DNA of 64,000 bases, taken from positions 8,556,001 to 8,620,000 of the forward strand of contig NC_063150.1 of assembly GCF_020921035.1 (NCBI RefSeq), in the 5' to 3' direction. This stretch comes from Rhodamnia argentea. Lineage: Eukaryota; Streptophyta; Magnoliopsida; Myrtales; Myrtaceae. The position numbers and the translations under genes were made by a program. Shown here piece by piece: positions 10,113 through 22,400 of the stretch; positions within the stretch are counted from its first letter, which is position 1; each line of letters begins with the position of its first letter. Below the pieces are notes generated by a model that saw nothing but the letters and a program-made list of their open reading frames with translations, was not told the origin of the DNA and searched no databases.

Positions 10113-13100
10113 CTATAAGGGAGGGTAAAAATATGAAGACAAGGAAAAACCAAGAAAGAGAAGGCCACCGATGGTCGCGACTGTCCGCTGTGAGATCTTG
10201 GATGCTAACATGCTTCCACCCACCACTGCAACTGATGTACACATGGTGTGTCCTATTGTCGCCCCGACGGCCACTCCCACGGCATTCTTGTGTGTAGCCA
10301 GCTGCAACAAGAAGATAGCTCAACACTCCACTAGAACTCAGATAAACGTAAAATGGTGAATATTGTTAAGATATATCCAAACAAATGCATGCAGGATGAA
10401 TGGCCATGTGCCCACAAGATTCTGTCTTATAAAGCATAAAGAAGCTAAGATTTGTGTGCTAAATTCCACTGCTGATCAAGCAAACATCGTGAAAACGGAG
10501 AACTACACATGATTAATGGCATTTTCCTCATTTTTTCAGCAACCAATAGCTCAATATAAAAGATTCAACGCACCACACATGAGGACAACTGACATGCCAT
10601 AATGAGGTAAACTAAGGCAATCAAGGTGAGATAATATGAAAAGACAAGAATACCTATAGCTTAGACATGTCTAAAACAAATAAGCTTGCCAGCAAAGAAT
10701 AGGGTAAACAAAGAACACTGAAACTAAATCAAAACCAAGCTTTTTGAAAAACTCAGAAAGTTTCCAAAGAGATTCCAACGAAAGAAAGCAAAATCAAGGA
10801 ATTTGCTAAAAAGTTCAAAATACAGGCCCACAGAGAGTAGGAAGACTATAGTGAGGAAAAGTATCTTACAGCGATTGTAGCGATTTGGCTACGATCTCCC
10901 CATTCTGCTAAAAAAGTCAAAATAAAGGACTGTATAGGAGTAACAACATCGTTAGTTGCAGGAATTGCATAACAATTGGAAAAAATTCTGTAAAACAAGC
11001 TAGGAAACTGAATGTTGCAACAGCATATAAAGATAATCAGATCTTAGCAGAAGTCAGATGGAACAGATAGTCCAAATAAGGCACACCTCTAGAAAGATGG
11101 GCGTACAAAATCTTGAAAAGAAGCGGCGGAAGGTTGTCTTCCCTTGTCCAGTCTCTAGTTTCTCTTCAACCTGCATATATCAAATATAGAACGCATAAAA
11201 TTCTCAATTGGTAGCAGCCAAGGGAAAATAGTTCATAATAAATGCTTCGGTATTTAAATGAAAAAAGACAAGTGGAAATAGGAAAACTTCCACAATCCTT
11301 GCAAGTGTAACTACTGGACATTAAAGAACATAACACATTGCAAATATTGGGCCAATAAAAAAAAAAGGCACAGTAAACTAGGTGGTCCGTAAAAGCACCA
11401 AATTAATCAGTCTATCCAAAGTCAGCTTCATGGCAACAAATTCGGGTCATTAATAATGGCTCCATGCAACACTATTAAAATCACAAAGAAACATCCCTTC
11501 AAGCAATTTAATTTCAACCAACCATATGGCAGAAACAGAAGGTCACAATCTAGACAAATTGGATTCTAGAGGAACAATAACATAGTTTGGGAAAGGGTTA
11601 CTGACGAACATACCTCCTCCATTTCTTTCTTTTGAGATGACTTTGAATCCGACTTCCATGCTATATAAAGTAATCGCAACCCAAAAAATAGGTAGAGAAC
11701 TGAAATGGAAGAGAAAGTTAATTCATCAAACAACTGGCTTCCAAGATATGCTGTTCTCGCGAAATACAACCTATCAAAATGCCACAGAGGAATAGTGAAA
11801 GGATATCAACATCAACAACACCTTTATTCCAAACTAGTTGGGATCGGTGGTCGATGAACTCAAAAATAAATAAAATAAAAACAAGACCGATTGAGGGAAA
11901 ATAAAAATAATTATATAAATATATATAATATATATAGGAAAAAATGACTAAAAATGACAATTTGGAACATAGGAATTATGTCCCTCCACAATGCTAATAG
12001 CTTTCCTTCACTCCATTCTAAGACAAACCGTACGCCAATATATTTCTCACTTCATTAAATCTTATTTTACTACTTTCCTCCAGGTAAGTTTTGGCCGACC
12101 TCTTCCTTTCTTCATGTCATGCTTTCGGTAACAAACTTATGTTCTTACCGGAGCATCTAGGGATCTTCGAAGAATATGTTCAAACCATCTCAATCTATAT
12201 TCTCTCATCTTTTTCGCCACCAGTACTACTCCAACTTTTCGTTGAATATCTTCATTTCTTATCTTATCCATCCTTATATGACCACACATCCACCTTAATG
12301 TCCTCATTTCCGCTACAGGAACAGTGAAAGGATATCCCTATCATAATTTCAAATAGGAAAATACAAATGAAATTTATGATCTAAGTGCATCATTCTTAAG
12401 AATGTTTATCAAGCAACAATCGCATGGTGCCACACAAGTAATGGCAAGCTGTACCATGAAGATAGTCAATGGCCAAAATCCAACTTACTGTCACAGAACT
12501 ATTGGCTGAGAAGTCGAGTAGCAGAGACGGTACTAGTAGAATCTGAGGAATGAAACTTTGAAGAATGATGCTCACTTAAAAGATCCTACAGCATTTCAGG
12601 TAAATGCCAATGAAACTCTCTTCCCATGTGAAATCATTAGAAAGAATAGCCAAAAGTAACAGTGTAACATTCTCTTCAGAGTGTATCAACCTGTCGTGAC
12701 CTTTGAAACGCTAGATTTTCCTAAGAAAGATATCCTTGCATGTACTAAGGGCCAACAAGAAAAGGCAAACTCACAAAGAACACTAGTTATACAAAGCACT
12801 CGAGAACTGCACAGAAAAACTAGTGCATGTCTGAAATTTATTCCCAATTGAAAAGGCCACATGGCAAACTAGAAAAATTTATACCTGTGGCTGCACTATT
12901 TGTATGCTTCCTCGATATCAGATTTGGCACAATTCTTCCAAGTCCAGTGGAAAGCACCTAGGCGACATTGACAGCAATAAATCATAAACGGGACTCAGAA
13001 TAAATAAACACACGGCAAGCTTCAGACTTTGCAGAGCCATTTTGCAAGCCAAGAAATATCAGAAACAGGCGAAGCACAAGGACAAGAGAGTGAAAGAAAA

Positions 13101-14003
13101 AATCAATCATGAAAATGCAAATGCAAGCAGGAGCTTACTTACTGTCATTACAATCAATGCCGTGAGAGCGCCAGATAGCACAATTGACTTTGGGTGACGC
13201 ATTGCCATAAGAGCTGCTATTATAAAGGTCTCATCTCCAATCTAGCAGCATGAGAAAACATAAGTAAAGACAACTGTAAAGCCAATGTACCAAAAAAATC
13301 AGCTCAAGAAACATGATATGTGCAGCGATGTGATAAAAGCAGGCAAACCTCACTGACGAGGATCATTGACAGACTCGCAATGAAAGCATCAAAAATTCCG
13401 AGACCAGGACCATCCAAACCAATATTTATCCCAACAGAGGTGCCATCCTCGGCAGCAACATTACCCAGCTTGTTGAGGATAACCTGCACCAAGATTATCA
13501 TCTCGCAAGTACTTTAACCTTCCGGGCTTCCGGATATTCATGCAGATTGCACTTCAAAAAGAGAAATCCGCATGACAATGCCGGAGAAACCACCATTTCC
13601 CAATTTTGTATATGAAATTTATGCTGATGGAACTAGAATTTTCCCGGTGAAAGATCGCCCAAAGCTAAAAAGTCTCCATAATTTCCTCTGTTTACACAAC
13701 TTGCCGAGGTAGATGAAAAGTCAACTCACCTTGCTGCGCCGACCCAGATCCTTGACAATCGACTCGCGTTCTCCTTCCCTCTCAGTTCCAGCAAGAGAAT
13801 CCTAATCAATACACGCGACGCAACGTATCAGCACCACACGCACGCACGCACGCACATCCCCATGGACGAACACGACGGTGATTGAAAAGAAGAAGTTTTG
13901 ATACCTGGGAAGAGGCAATCGGAGCGACAGCCAAGAGGGCGAGAGCTACAAAGACCAGGAGACTAGGAGAGATGGCGCGAATTCTGATCGAGGACAGACC
14001 CAT
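10113..14003 (-). CDS. GDT1-like (UPF0016) Mn/Ca-proton transporter, PML3-type, nine exons
   Basis: Members exchange Mn2+ or Ca2+ for protons across Golgi, chloroplast or other inner membranes. Exons: 14003-13905, 13801-13730, 13483-13349, 13241-13143, 12957-12885, 11699-11614, 11170-11087, 10929-10870, 10301-10113; 897 bases, 298 residues. All introns are GT-AG. Residues 1-33 form a signal peptide, which points to the secretory (Golgi, PML3-like) branch rather than the chloroplast branch. The two family signature motifs are present: E102-IGDET, split across the exon 3/4 junction, followed by FIIAALMAMRHPK, and E225-WGDRSQ near the start of the second repeat. A cytosolic stretch SDSKSSQKKEMEEVEEKLETG separates the halves. 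The C-terminus KISQRTVATIGGLLF...SSYFYPPL is typical. Intron 5 (1.2 kb) carries a LINE fragment. Exact subfamily is an inference. Confidence 0.92.
11808..12316 (-). mobile_element. 5'-truncated LINE (non-LTR retrotransposon) fragment in an intron
   Basis: Read on the minus strand the segment encodes the end of a plant LINE reverse transcriptase, with the recurrent motif RWMCGHIRMDKIRNEDIQ, then KVGVV...KKMREYRLRWFEH. It closes with the usual CCCAACTAGTTTGGAATAAAGG end and a GTTGTTGTTGATG tail at 11808-11822. Perfect-but-one direct repeats of 20 bases flank it (11788-11807 and 12317-12336, core AGTGAAAGGATATC), which are the target-site duplication. The coding part is an old 3' fragment. It is antisense-free with respect to its host, lying in the same orientation as the GDT1-like gene. 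Confidence 0.85.
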
Positions 14004-14009
14004 CGTTCC

Positions 14010-15990
14010 CGATCGCCCTTTCCGATTCAGCTGAGACGAAAAGGAGGGATTTTTACTTCTGGGAATTTCTTGAATCTAGGCTAGAGCGACGCGGGCATGA
14101 ATTTGACAAGCTCAGATATGGGCCGGATCTGCATTCTTCCTCACGTCGAGAGAGGGAGGGAGAGATCGAGCGGAGATCTCCAAAAGCCGTGAAAAAAAGG
14201 CGAGGCTTCGTAGTATCATCCAAGCCAGAACTGGATCTTCAGTTTCACTTCGCCCCCGAGAAGGTTTGACCTTCTGGATCTCCTTTTTTTCAAACAAATA
14301 AAGAAAAAATTTGGGCACAAAAAGGGGAAAAACCAGCTTAATTTAGGCCGAAAGAGTAAATTTTGGTCTGCCAAGACTAAATTGAACTTGGTATTCAAGA
14401 ACACCACCATCCTAAAAAGTCATGTTGAAATTATTGAAAAGTTTAATCCGTATTGCATGAATTATTATTGAATTTTCGATCCTAAAGAACAGAAAAAAAT
14501 AGCATAATTTAATATTATTTTAAGTCATGCGCGGCATTATTAGTCCAAATTTAAATTACGACCTCAATCCAAGGTGCCATTCAATGATTTTGCGTGCAAA
14601 TTGTTTTGTATTTGTGACGCAAGCTTTGCCATACCTCTTCCACGTAGTTTCTTTACCATCTAAAGTTTTTCTGACATAAATGTGACTATTAAGCTTAAAA
14701 GGGACAGTATCTATCTCAACTGTTTGGCAGACTAAGATCAATGAAAACTAAAATTTATGCTCGGCCAACTTAGCCCCGCGAAAGAGTGCTGTAGTTGGGT
14801 TTTCTGTAGTCTCACAGAGAAAAGTTTCTGTTTTTAAATTTTTGGTGGGATGCAGAGAAAAGTTTAGGTTGGCCAAAAGTTCACAATATAGTGGCATAAT
14901 ACATTCCATTGGCGAAGATGGTTGAGTACCATTCAGTAATCTCGTGTTCTTGGAATAGAAGTGAGCATGTTGCAAGAGGAGAAGAATGCACATCATCTGC
15001 TGTTATGCCACTGACTCAAATGCCAGTTCGAGGATACTCATCATCTGCTTATAGTCATTTCAATTACGTGCTCAGCTTCCAGGATCAAACTCGGGGCTTC
15101 TTTTGCCGTGCGACCGGACATTTGTGCAACTCACTCGGTGAAACGCGCGTCCTGCTTCAGCTCAGTGTGACTCATATTCCCATTTGAGGCTGTTAGATTA
15201 CTTCCATTCTCTAAATCCACACTTTAGTCGAATAGAATGCACCCAAATCAGGACTACTTAGTTGAAAAAGCTGTCTGAACATGAAAATCACCTTTCCCGA
15301 AACATATATGTATGTGCTGTCTTCCGTGAAATAATTGTTTGGGGGACGGGCATTCGCGCTCTGCTTTCGTGTCGGTGTTGTTGACCTGCATAAGTGGGGA
15401 GATCTCCAATCAGGGTAGAAAAGATCAAAAAAGAAAAAAAAATTGACAGATTTATTAAAATATTTGGAAAGATTTCAACAGTTGTTTATGTAGACGGGTT
15501 GACCCTGTCTTTTACTTGATCAGCAGCAGTCAACAATTTCAGCCCTCTACATGTCCAAGTCCAAGTGACAGCTCAAAGATCCTCAACACCTCTCACGCTC
15601 ACCGCGGAGGAGGGACAAAGGAAGCAAGAGGGAAAAAAAAAAATCTTGTCTTGGCAGCAAACAAAACATTTAACAAAAAAATCAATGATGTTGACAAGTG
15701 AAGTACGAACAGCTTAGCAAAAAATATGGTACAATAAAGAACAGAGGTTAGAAAAAGTGAAGCATGAGGTATGAACAGAGCGGCCAAATGTCTTCCCATC
15801 CAAGACCGACCTCAGATCAAAAGAATCATACTTTTGAAGGGCCATGATTGATACACGTGGCCACATCGCCAATCTTGAAGTAGCTAAAATGGGTGTGAGT
15901 GTGTACACATCAGTGGACCTCCCACAACTAGGACTAGGAGTGCGACGGTGTGGGAAATAGTATTGCTTCCCAATTCCAGCAGCATCACTC
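14010..15990. other. Intergenic region, no gene recognised
   Basis: This is the shared upstream region of the minus-strand GDT1-like gene and the plus-strand cysteine-rich peptide gene. The 92-residue open frame at 14909-15187 has no recognisable motif and no splice context, so I do not call it. Nothing repetitive was seen. Confidence 0.35.
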
Positions 15991-16255
15991 CCCTCCTTCA
16001 CTTCTGTGGGAGAGAGTGAGTGGAGTGAGTGGCATAGTGCAGAGAAAACCCTTCTCTCTATTTCCTTTTACCAACCCAATTTCAACTTCTCTCCATTTCC
16101 ACTTTCAAGAGGCCCTGTAACAATTCAGCACCGTCTAAGCATCCCAAAAACCATTAGCAAGCGCCAAAGAACTCTCCTTGTTACTCAGATTGGAAAGCCC
16201 ACTTCTCCCGTCCACACAACCCAGCCATCAAGGCAACCCTCTGGAAAACAAAGTT

Positions 16256-16355
16256 ATGTCTACCCATGGGATTCTATCGTCTCTCTTTCTTGCCCTCTTC
16301 ATCGCCTTTGCCAGTGCCATCCCTCCAAATCAGGCAGCTTTACTCCATGTGAGTG

Positions 16356-16393
<38 letters not shown>

Positions 16394-16753
16394 CCTCTGC
16401 AATATAGCTCCAGAAGTCCTAGATCCCTTCATTCTCCTTCCCAAAGTTGTGATTTTTTTCATCTGGGTAATCACTGATTTGAATGTTTTTGGTAGGCAAA
16501 TGGGTCGGCAGCAGGGGAAGAGATGGTGCCATTGGTGGAGCATGGCAAATTTGAGATGGTGGAGTTGAATGAGACAAGGAGGAGATTGGGGAGCTTCCAG
16601 ATATGTGCACTGTGCACTTGCTGTGGTGGAGCAAGAGGGGTGTGCTTGCCATCTCCATGTTGCTATGCCATCAATTGCAACATCCCAAACCGCCCTTTTG
16701 GCTTCTGTTCTTTCACTCCCAAGACCTGCAATTGCTTTGGATGCCATCTCTGA
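16256..16753 (+). CDS. Secreted cysteine-rich peptide precursor (12 Cys), two exons
   Basis: Exons: 16256-16348 and 16496-16753 (CAT|GTGAGT and GGTAG|GCA), phase 0; 351 bases, 116 residues. Residues 1-21 (STHGILSSLFLALFIAFASA after Met) are a signal peptide. Residues 22-67 are a variable, Glu-rich pro-region ending in ETRRRLGSFQI. The last 49 residues hold twelve cysteines at 68, 71, 73, 74, 81, 86, 87, 92, 102, 109, 111 and 114 in a compact C-x2-C-x-CC...PCC...C arrangement. I recognise the C-terminal module (FQICALCTCCGG, NIPNRPFGFC, KTCNCFGCHL) as a conserved plant family of unknown function, possibly the one called DUF7866; I am not certain of that name. The tribasic RRR before the cysteine module could be a processing site (inference). 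Function unknown; apoplastic signalling or defence are possibilities. Confidence 0.85.
16354..16392 (+). repeat. (CT)n microsatellite in the peptide gene intron
   Basis: About nineteen CT units start five bases after the donor site, inside the 147-bp intron. The repeat may affect splicing if its length varies. Confidence 0.85.
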
Positions 16754-16849
16754 ACCCCCTCCTCTTAAAATCATATTTTGTCTTCATCTGTTCTACTTTA
16801 TTAAATTTGGGGGGTTAAGCATTATTCCTATGGGGGAGTGTGAGTAGGG

Positions 16850-17855
16850 AAGGCTATCTGTGTTAGATTCTTTAACACAAAGGAAGAAGAATTGTTTATA
16901 AGGTTACTTAAGTCGTAATTTGTTATCATCACATAGGGAATTGCTAGTTCCAGATGGGTTTTTGCTATTTGTAGCTGGGATTTATTTTTATTGTCATTTG
17001 GCAAGAGGAGGTGGTTTTTGCTGGAAATAGCAAAAACTTGCCTGTGCAAGCTCTGCAGTTTAGGATTTCTATGAACGTTGTCCTTCGTTTCAAGCAAATG
17101 GGTCTTATTTTTTATCTCTGGTCTCTCTGGCCCGTCATTGGGACTTGCATCTGTGGGTGGATCAGAAGTATAATTGTTCTTGACTCTTCTCCACTGAAGT
17201 TTAGTATTTCTAAAGTGTGATCAGATTATTTTTTCCCCTTCTTTCCTATTAAAATTTCTTTCGCAGCGGAACTTTTTTGGATTTATATCTTTGTTGGGTG
17301 ATGACATTGCCCGGATGATAAGCGAGAAGAGCGACTTTACATCATTGTTATTAAGACCAATGGTTGAGGCCAGTCAATGTGCTTCTCGTGTTGTTTGACT
17401 TTTGAGTTAAAAGGAGTCTTTTTCCAGATCTCCCTTTCGGCGTTGCGCTCCAGCGAGACGTGCTCTGCTTTTCCTTTGCACCAGTGGGTGTTTAACATTC
17501 GAATCTGTCTTGCATATACATGCATGGTCATCAGAGGAAGAGCTTGCTGAGAAGCAACGGGTCTTCTTCTTCCTAAGCTACTTTGTGAAGCAGGACTGCA
17601 GGTCTTGGCACGTGGTGAAGTAAATCATTCATGGGCTTTTTATTAGTTCATGAAGTAAATCGATCACGGGTGATTTAATAGAACATTTTCTTGGTCTTTC
17701 CTCGAGCAGATCAGGTACAGTCAGATTCTGGAGTCATCACTCATGGAGACAAGGGTTAAGGATTTAACCTTAGAGAATGTCCTGCCTGGTTCCCATGGGT
17801 CATGTCCTGATCTGGTCGGCAGCATGCTTTGATCAAATGGGGGCACCTTAGCTTT

Positions 17856-17897
<42 letters not shown>

Positions 17898-19480
17898 GAT
17901 TGTAATAGTTGGCAGAAAGATGGATGAGGGAAATTAATGAATGTAGGTGAGGCCAACCATATATTAAGGAGTGGGTGGAAGTTGGGGCCAATTAAACCAA
18001 GCTATATCTGCCCTATTCCTGTTGGCATTGCTTGGCTTGCCGCAGCTTCAACTGCATTATTCAATTCTACTGTTGGAATAAGATTTTATTAGGAATAGGC
18101 TTCTTATCCTTATTTCATAACATGGCATTTGTTTATTCATTCTTCAGAGGAGGAAATTTCTAAGAACTCTCACTATGACAGCAAGATTCAGTTGCAGTCC
18201 ACTTGTGCTGGTGTGCCTTGGGAGCGAAATAAATTTCTTTTTCAGTCTTGTGAGGCTCATCATACAAATCCAACGCTCATTCTGAATGTGTTGTCTTCAG
18301 AACCGTGCAGTGGAATCATTCTTAGGTTTCTGCTTTTCTATTTTTACAAAAAAAGCTTCTGGGCAGCACACCATGTGCCTCTTTGCTTCTTAGACCCACA
18401 ATTGTATCCTGAGTTCTGGTCTTTGTCCATGACACATTCAAGTCAAGTTGCTTCTACTAGAATGTCCTTCCACTGCATCAGCTATCCCTCTGTTGTTTCT
18501 CTTTTAACTCTTCCGGGATAATGAATTGGGCCAGTTCTGATTTCTGGCAGATCTCAGTTCTTTTATCTACTTATGTCCATGAGTATTTATCATTGCTATC
18601 TTCATAAGGAAAAGGATGAGAGATGCATTTTATAAGACCAATTTCATTGCCCGTTACTAAAACAAGATATGCTGTGGCTCTTCGCAATTAGATTGAGTCA
18701 ATACCAACGTTATCGACTTGTACTAGAGGAGCTTGCACTTGCACTAATTGTTATTATACAGAGAATGTAAATTTAGGCAAATGGAGACCTAAATATGAGC
18801 AATATCTAGTGGGAGGGTCATTCTCAATCATTCAATCCCCAGAAATGAAGCAAGGCTAGGCAGGCACTCCTCATGATTGCAACTCAACACAAATCATTAG
18901 CAGTGTCATTGAAAGTGCCCACCGCAACAGGGTAAAGAAGAGCCAAAAGAGAGAGCAATCATTTGCCACAGATTACCTCCGAATCAACAAGACAATCCAG
19001 AGAAACCTGAAATGGCAGTAATTCCTAAAGTTACAAACTTTAAAGTTTCTATAGCTTATTATGGCCGGTCATAATGTGCACTGGTCAATAGATAGTATGA
19101 GACAGTCCAAAGGAGTACAACCTTCATGAACCCTCTTTACAAGTTTTATGGAACATTGCCCAGCGGTATGAGACACAAGAGTGCGGTTTGTGAGAGTGAT
19201 ACAATAATTGCTTCTCAATCGGACAAACAGAAGGAATGATATCGAGGTATAGAGAATATTTACCTCGCAACCAAATCATCAATCTTGCAATCGAAAAGGA
19301 GGATTCAACTATATACAGGAGCAGCAGCACTAGGTACCCGGTATCTTTGAAACCCTGGCACTGCATCAACTATGCTTTAAGATCAAGGCTTATCTTCTCA
19401 ATGCCTGCAATCAACTGCTGCCTCGGTCCTCATTGCATTGTACACAGCCATCAATCTAAGGAATTCTTAACAAGAGGAGC
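16850..19480. other. Intergenic region with a (GA)n tract
   Basis: A (GA)n tract lies at about 17860-17894. A 130-residue open frame at 18129-18521 has no family resemblance and sits in AT-rich noncoding-like sequence. The right end holds the 3' UTR of the DUF707 gene. No transposon ends were seen. Confidence 0.4.
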
Positions 19481-19491
19481 GTCGCTGGACA

Positions 19492-22400
19492 TTAGGCCAT
19501 GATATTGTCCGTTGCAGCTTGAGGGTACGGATCAGTCCAACATTCATCTTCCTGGACAGCTTTCTTCCATCTTTTTCTGAATATTGCGAGCTCGACATAG
19601 GACTGCCTCCTCACCTGCAGACACATTAAGAATGTGATCCGATAGTCTTTCCCGAAATACAGTTAACTGCACTCGAAACCTCATTCACTAGCCCATGGGA
19701 AGATGAAAATTATCACCATACTAAGAGGCATGCATTTCTATGACAAGCAATGAACTTATCTATCATATAAGCTAGGAAGTTATCAGCAAACAAATCATTG
19801 AATCTAGTGTGACATTGCGATAAGTGATACCACTTCTCAACCCAACCATGTCAGCAATATGGAAAAAGAACTTCATTCTATATCCTCTCTTTCCTTAAAA
19901 GCCACAATTAGCTGTTTGCATAGACATCTCAGTTCATGAAAATAAAAGTCATGCTTTTAAAGTCAAATGAAGGGAAAAAACATTTAGGATGCGTCATTTG
20001 CTTCTCCTCCATTAGAATAGACGGTCAGGAAAATGTCACAAATGAGGGGAAACTTACTTCAACTCTAGGATCATGTTTATGAGACCTTGATGGTGCCTGC
20101 ACAAGAAGTTTCGCAATATACAATTCAAATCACTCAGATATTTGCCAGAAGTTTGAGATAAGCAATGAAGGTTAAAAAAACAGACAATACCTCTGATTCC
20201 ACTTTTTCAGTCTCAGAAGTATCATTGTGCGATTGTGAGTCCGACTGCAAACACAAGTTGTAAAAACGAAGAAAACAATCAAATATAACCTTAACAACCC
20301 AATTAACAACAGAAAATACTCAAGATAATTTTCACACTGAACTATTTCACCCTTAAATGATGTTCGCATAGCATGCAAACATTACGTTTTTCATAACTAT
20401 TTCTATATACGAGGATTCAGCATCCAAGATGGTGCCCCTTGAGAGAATGATAACTGTAATAGTCCAAACCTGGTTTTCATTGCCACCGCCGAGTGTCGGC
20501 CGATTATAATGCACTATATACTCGGCATCCACAATGCCTACAGTCTTGATTCGATCACCCTGTCAAGACAAACTGAAGTAAATAATCTCCGCCTTGGAGA
20601 TGTTTAAGAGGGAAAGCAGGTTGAGACTACATCGACGGCTGAGTAGAGAAAGTTAAACTGACTTGAGCGCAGTAACCAAGTTGTGTGTCTAGGCCCCAAG
20701 CATGGATCAAATCATTCTGTTAAGAAAGTTAAGAATGCATGCAGGGGTGAGTAACCAATCTGCTTCTGTAAGAGGTTAGGCTTAACTTGATCACCCTATA
20801 ACATCCATGAGTTTAAAATGTCAGGTAAAAGCCATATCTTGCAAATGGGTTTATAAGGTGAAATGCGGCAGTTTCCTACCTTATTATTCTGGTCCATATC
20901 AGACAGCAAGCATCGAATTCAAAGTCAAATTCAAGCTCAGACAATAAAGACATCATCTTCCACATCTTAATAGCTACATATGTAACCTAGACATTTCTTT
21001 CGAATGACATGGCCGCAATAAACAAGCAGACCCTTTCGATGTCCTAGAAAAAGACAAAAACCAGAGACAATTAAATGGAACACCTGAATCATATACCATA
21101 CACAGCGCCAGGCAGCTCTTGAGAAAACCGGAGCCATCATCTCTATCCACCTGCAACAGATTATATCCACTTAATTTCTACAGAAGATTATAATAGAAGA
21201 TCAGAAGGAAATAGAGAGTTAATTATCTCGAATAAAAAAGAGCCACAAGCATTGCCTGAAAAAACAGACAATCCATCCAACAATATAAAGTACACCCTAC
21301 AGATACAAGGAACTTTCAATAGTATATGGTGCGGTGCACCTACCCAGTGCATGGAGGAGCTGTACTGTTGGAACCACAACCTTTACCAGGACCACCAGGC
21401 TTGAAAGTCCTCCTGTTGACAAAAGAAGAAAGATAGTACTTCAATCCACAAATCAATAGCGCTCTATAGTTTTCAACCTAATATTGTCATTTAGTAAACA
21501 GATTGACATTTCCACAAGCTGTCCTTCGATGAACCCATTAACATTTTAGATGATACTACATGACTATTGTAGCCACCCCTACAAATCTCTGTTAACTGTC
21601 GAGTTATTCAAGTAAAAATTTATTGCATGGAAATCCCACGGATAAGTGCTACTGTAGCACAAAAAAAAAATTGTTTTGGATGGTTGAATCCCACCAATTA
21701 GTTGGTTCCGTGGTTATGGAAATTTTCTTAGGTGAGATCTCGAGGAGGCACAACATTGCTAAAGCCTGGTATGTCTGGATGTTGGGCAATACATTCATTT
21801 ACCTCCCCTAGTTCCATGTTCCCGTTTGAGACCATCCATCACTAGACAGAGGTTCGCACAATCCAACGATAAGCAAAATGACTTGGAACAATGATGCGTG
21901 TAGCAAGAGGCATCCATGAGATCAACCAGATTTTGGAGTCAAACTTTGGCAAAAGGTAATAGGACATAAGATCACCTGTGTACGACCGATCTCCTCCCAC
22001 GTGCAGTGATTTGATGATGCACATCTGATTTGGTAGGATCAAGGGCTGGTTGTGATATCTCAAGCCCTTCAGTCTTGATGATAGAGATGTACCTACAAGA
22101 ATTTGGTGTTTTGGAGGAGGGAAGAGCCAGATATCTTGTCAAAGGCATTTTGAAGTTGGACCACACCATAATCACCATTTCAAGTTTGCACACAATCATC
22201 AAAACAATTAGGTATGACAATCAATCCTTGCCAACAAGTTAACTAGAAGTATGCAAGGAAACATGAAGCTGTGTAAGTCATTGCGCTATCACTGTGCTAT
22301 CAAGAAACCAATTATCTGAATGAATGCAGATTTAACAGATATTTGATGAAGCATCACATACTAACAAAATGGAACACTGATACTCTCACGTCTTACACTC

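Noticed and set aside
12091-12327. Plus-strand frame of 78 residues
   Set aside because: It is antisense to the LINE reverse-transcriptase fragment and starts at a non-ATG codon.
14909-15187. 92-residue plus-strand frame
   Set aside because: No recognisable domain and no neighbouring gene signals.
18129-18521. 130-residue plus-strand frame
   Set aside because: No motif, no conserved family, no promoter or splice context; composition is like the flanking noncoding DNA.
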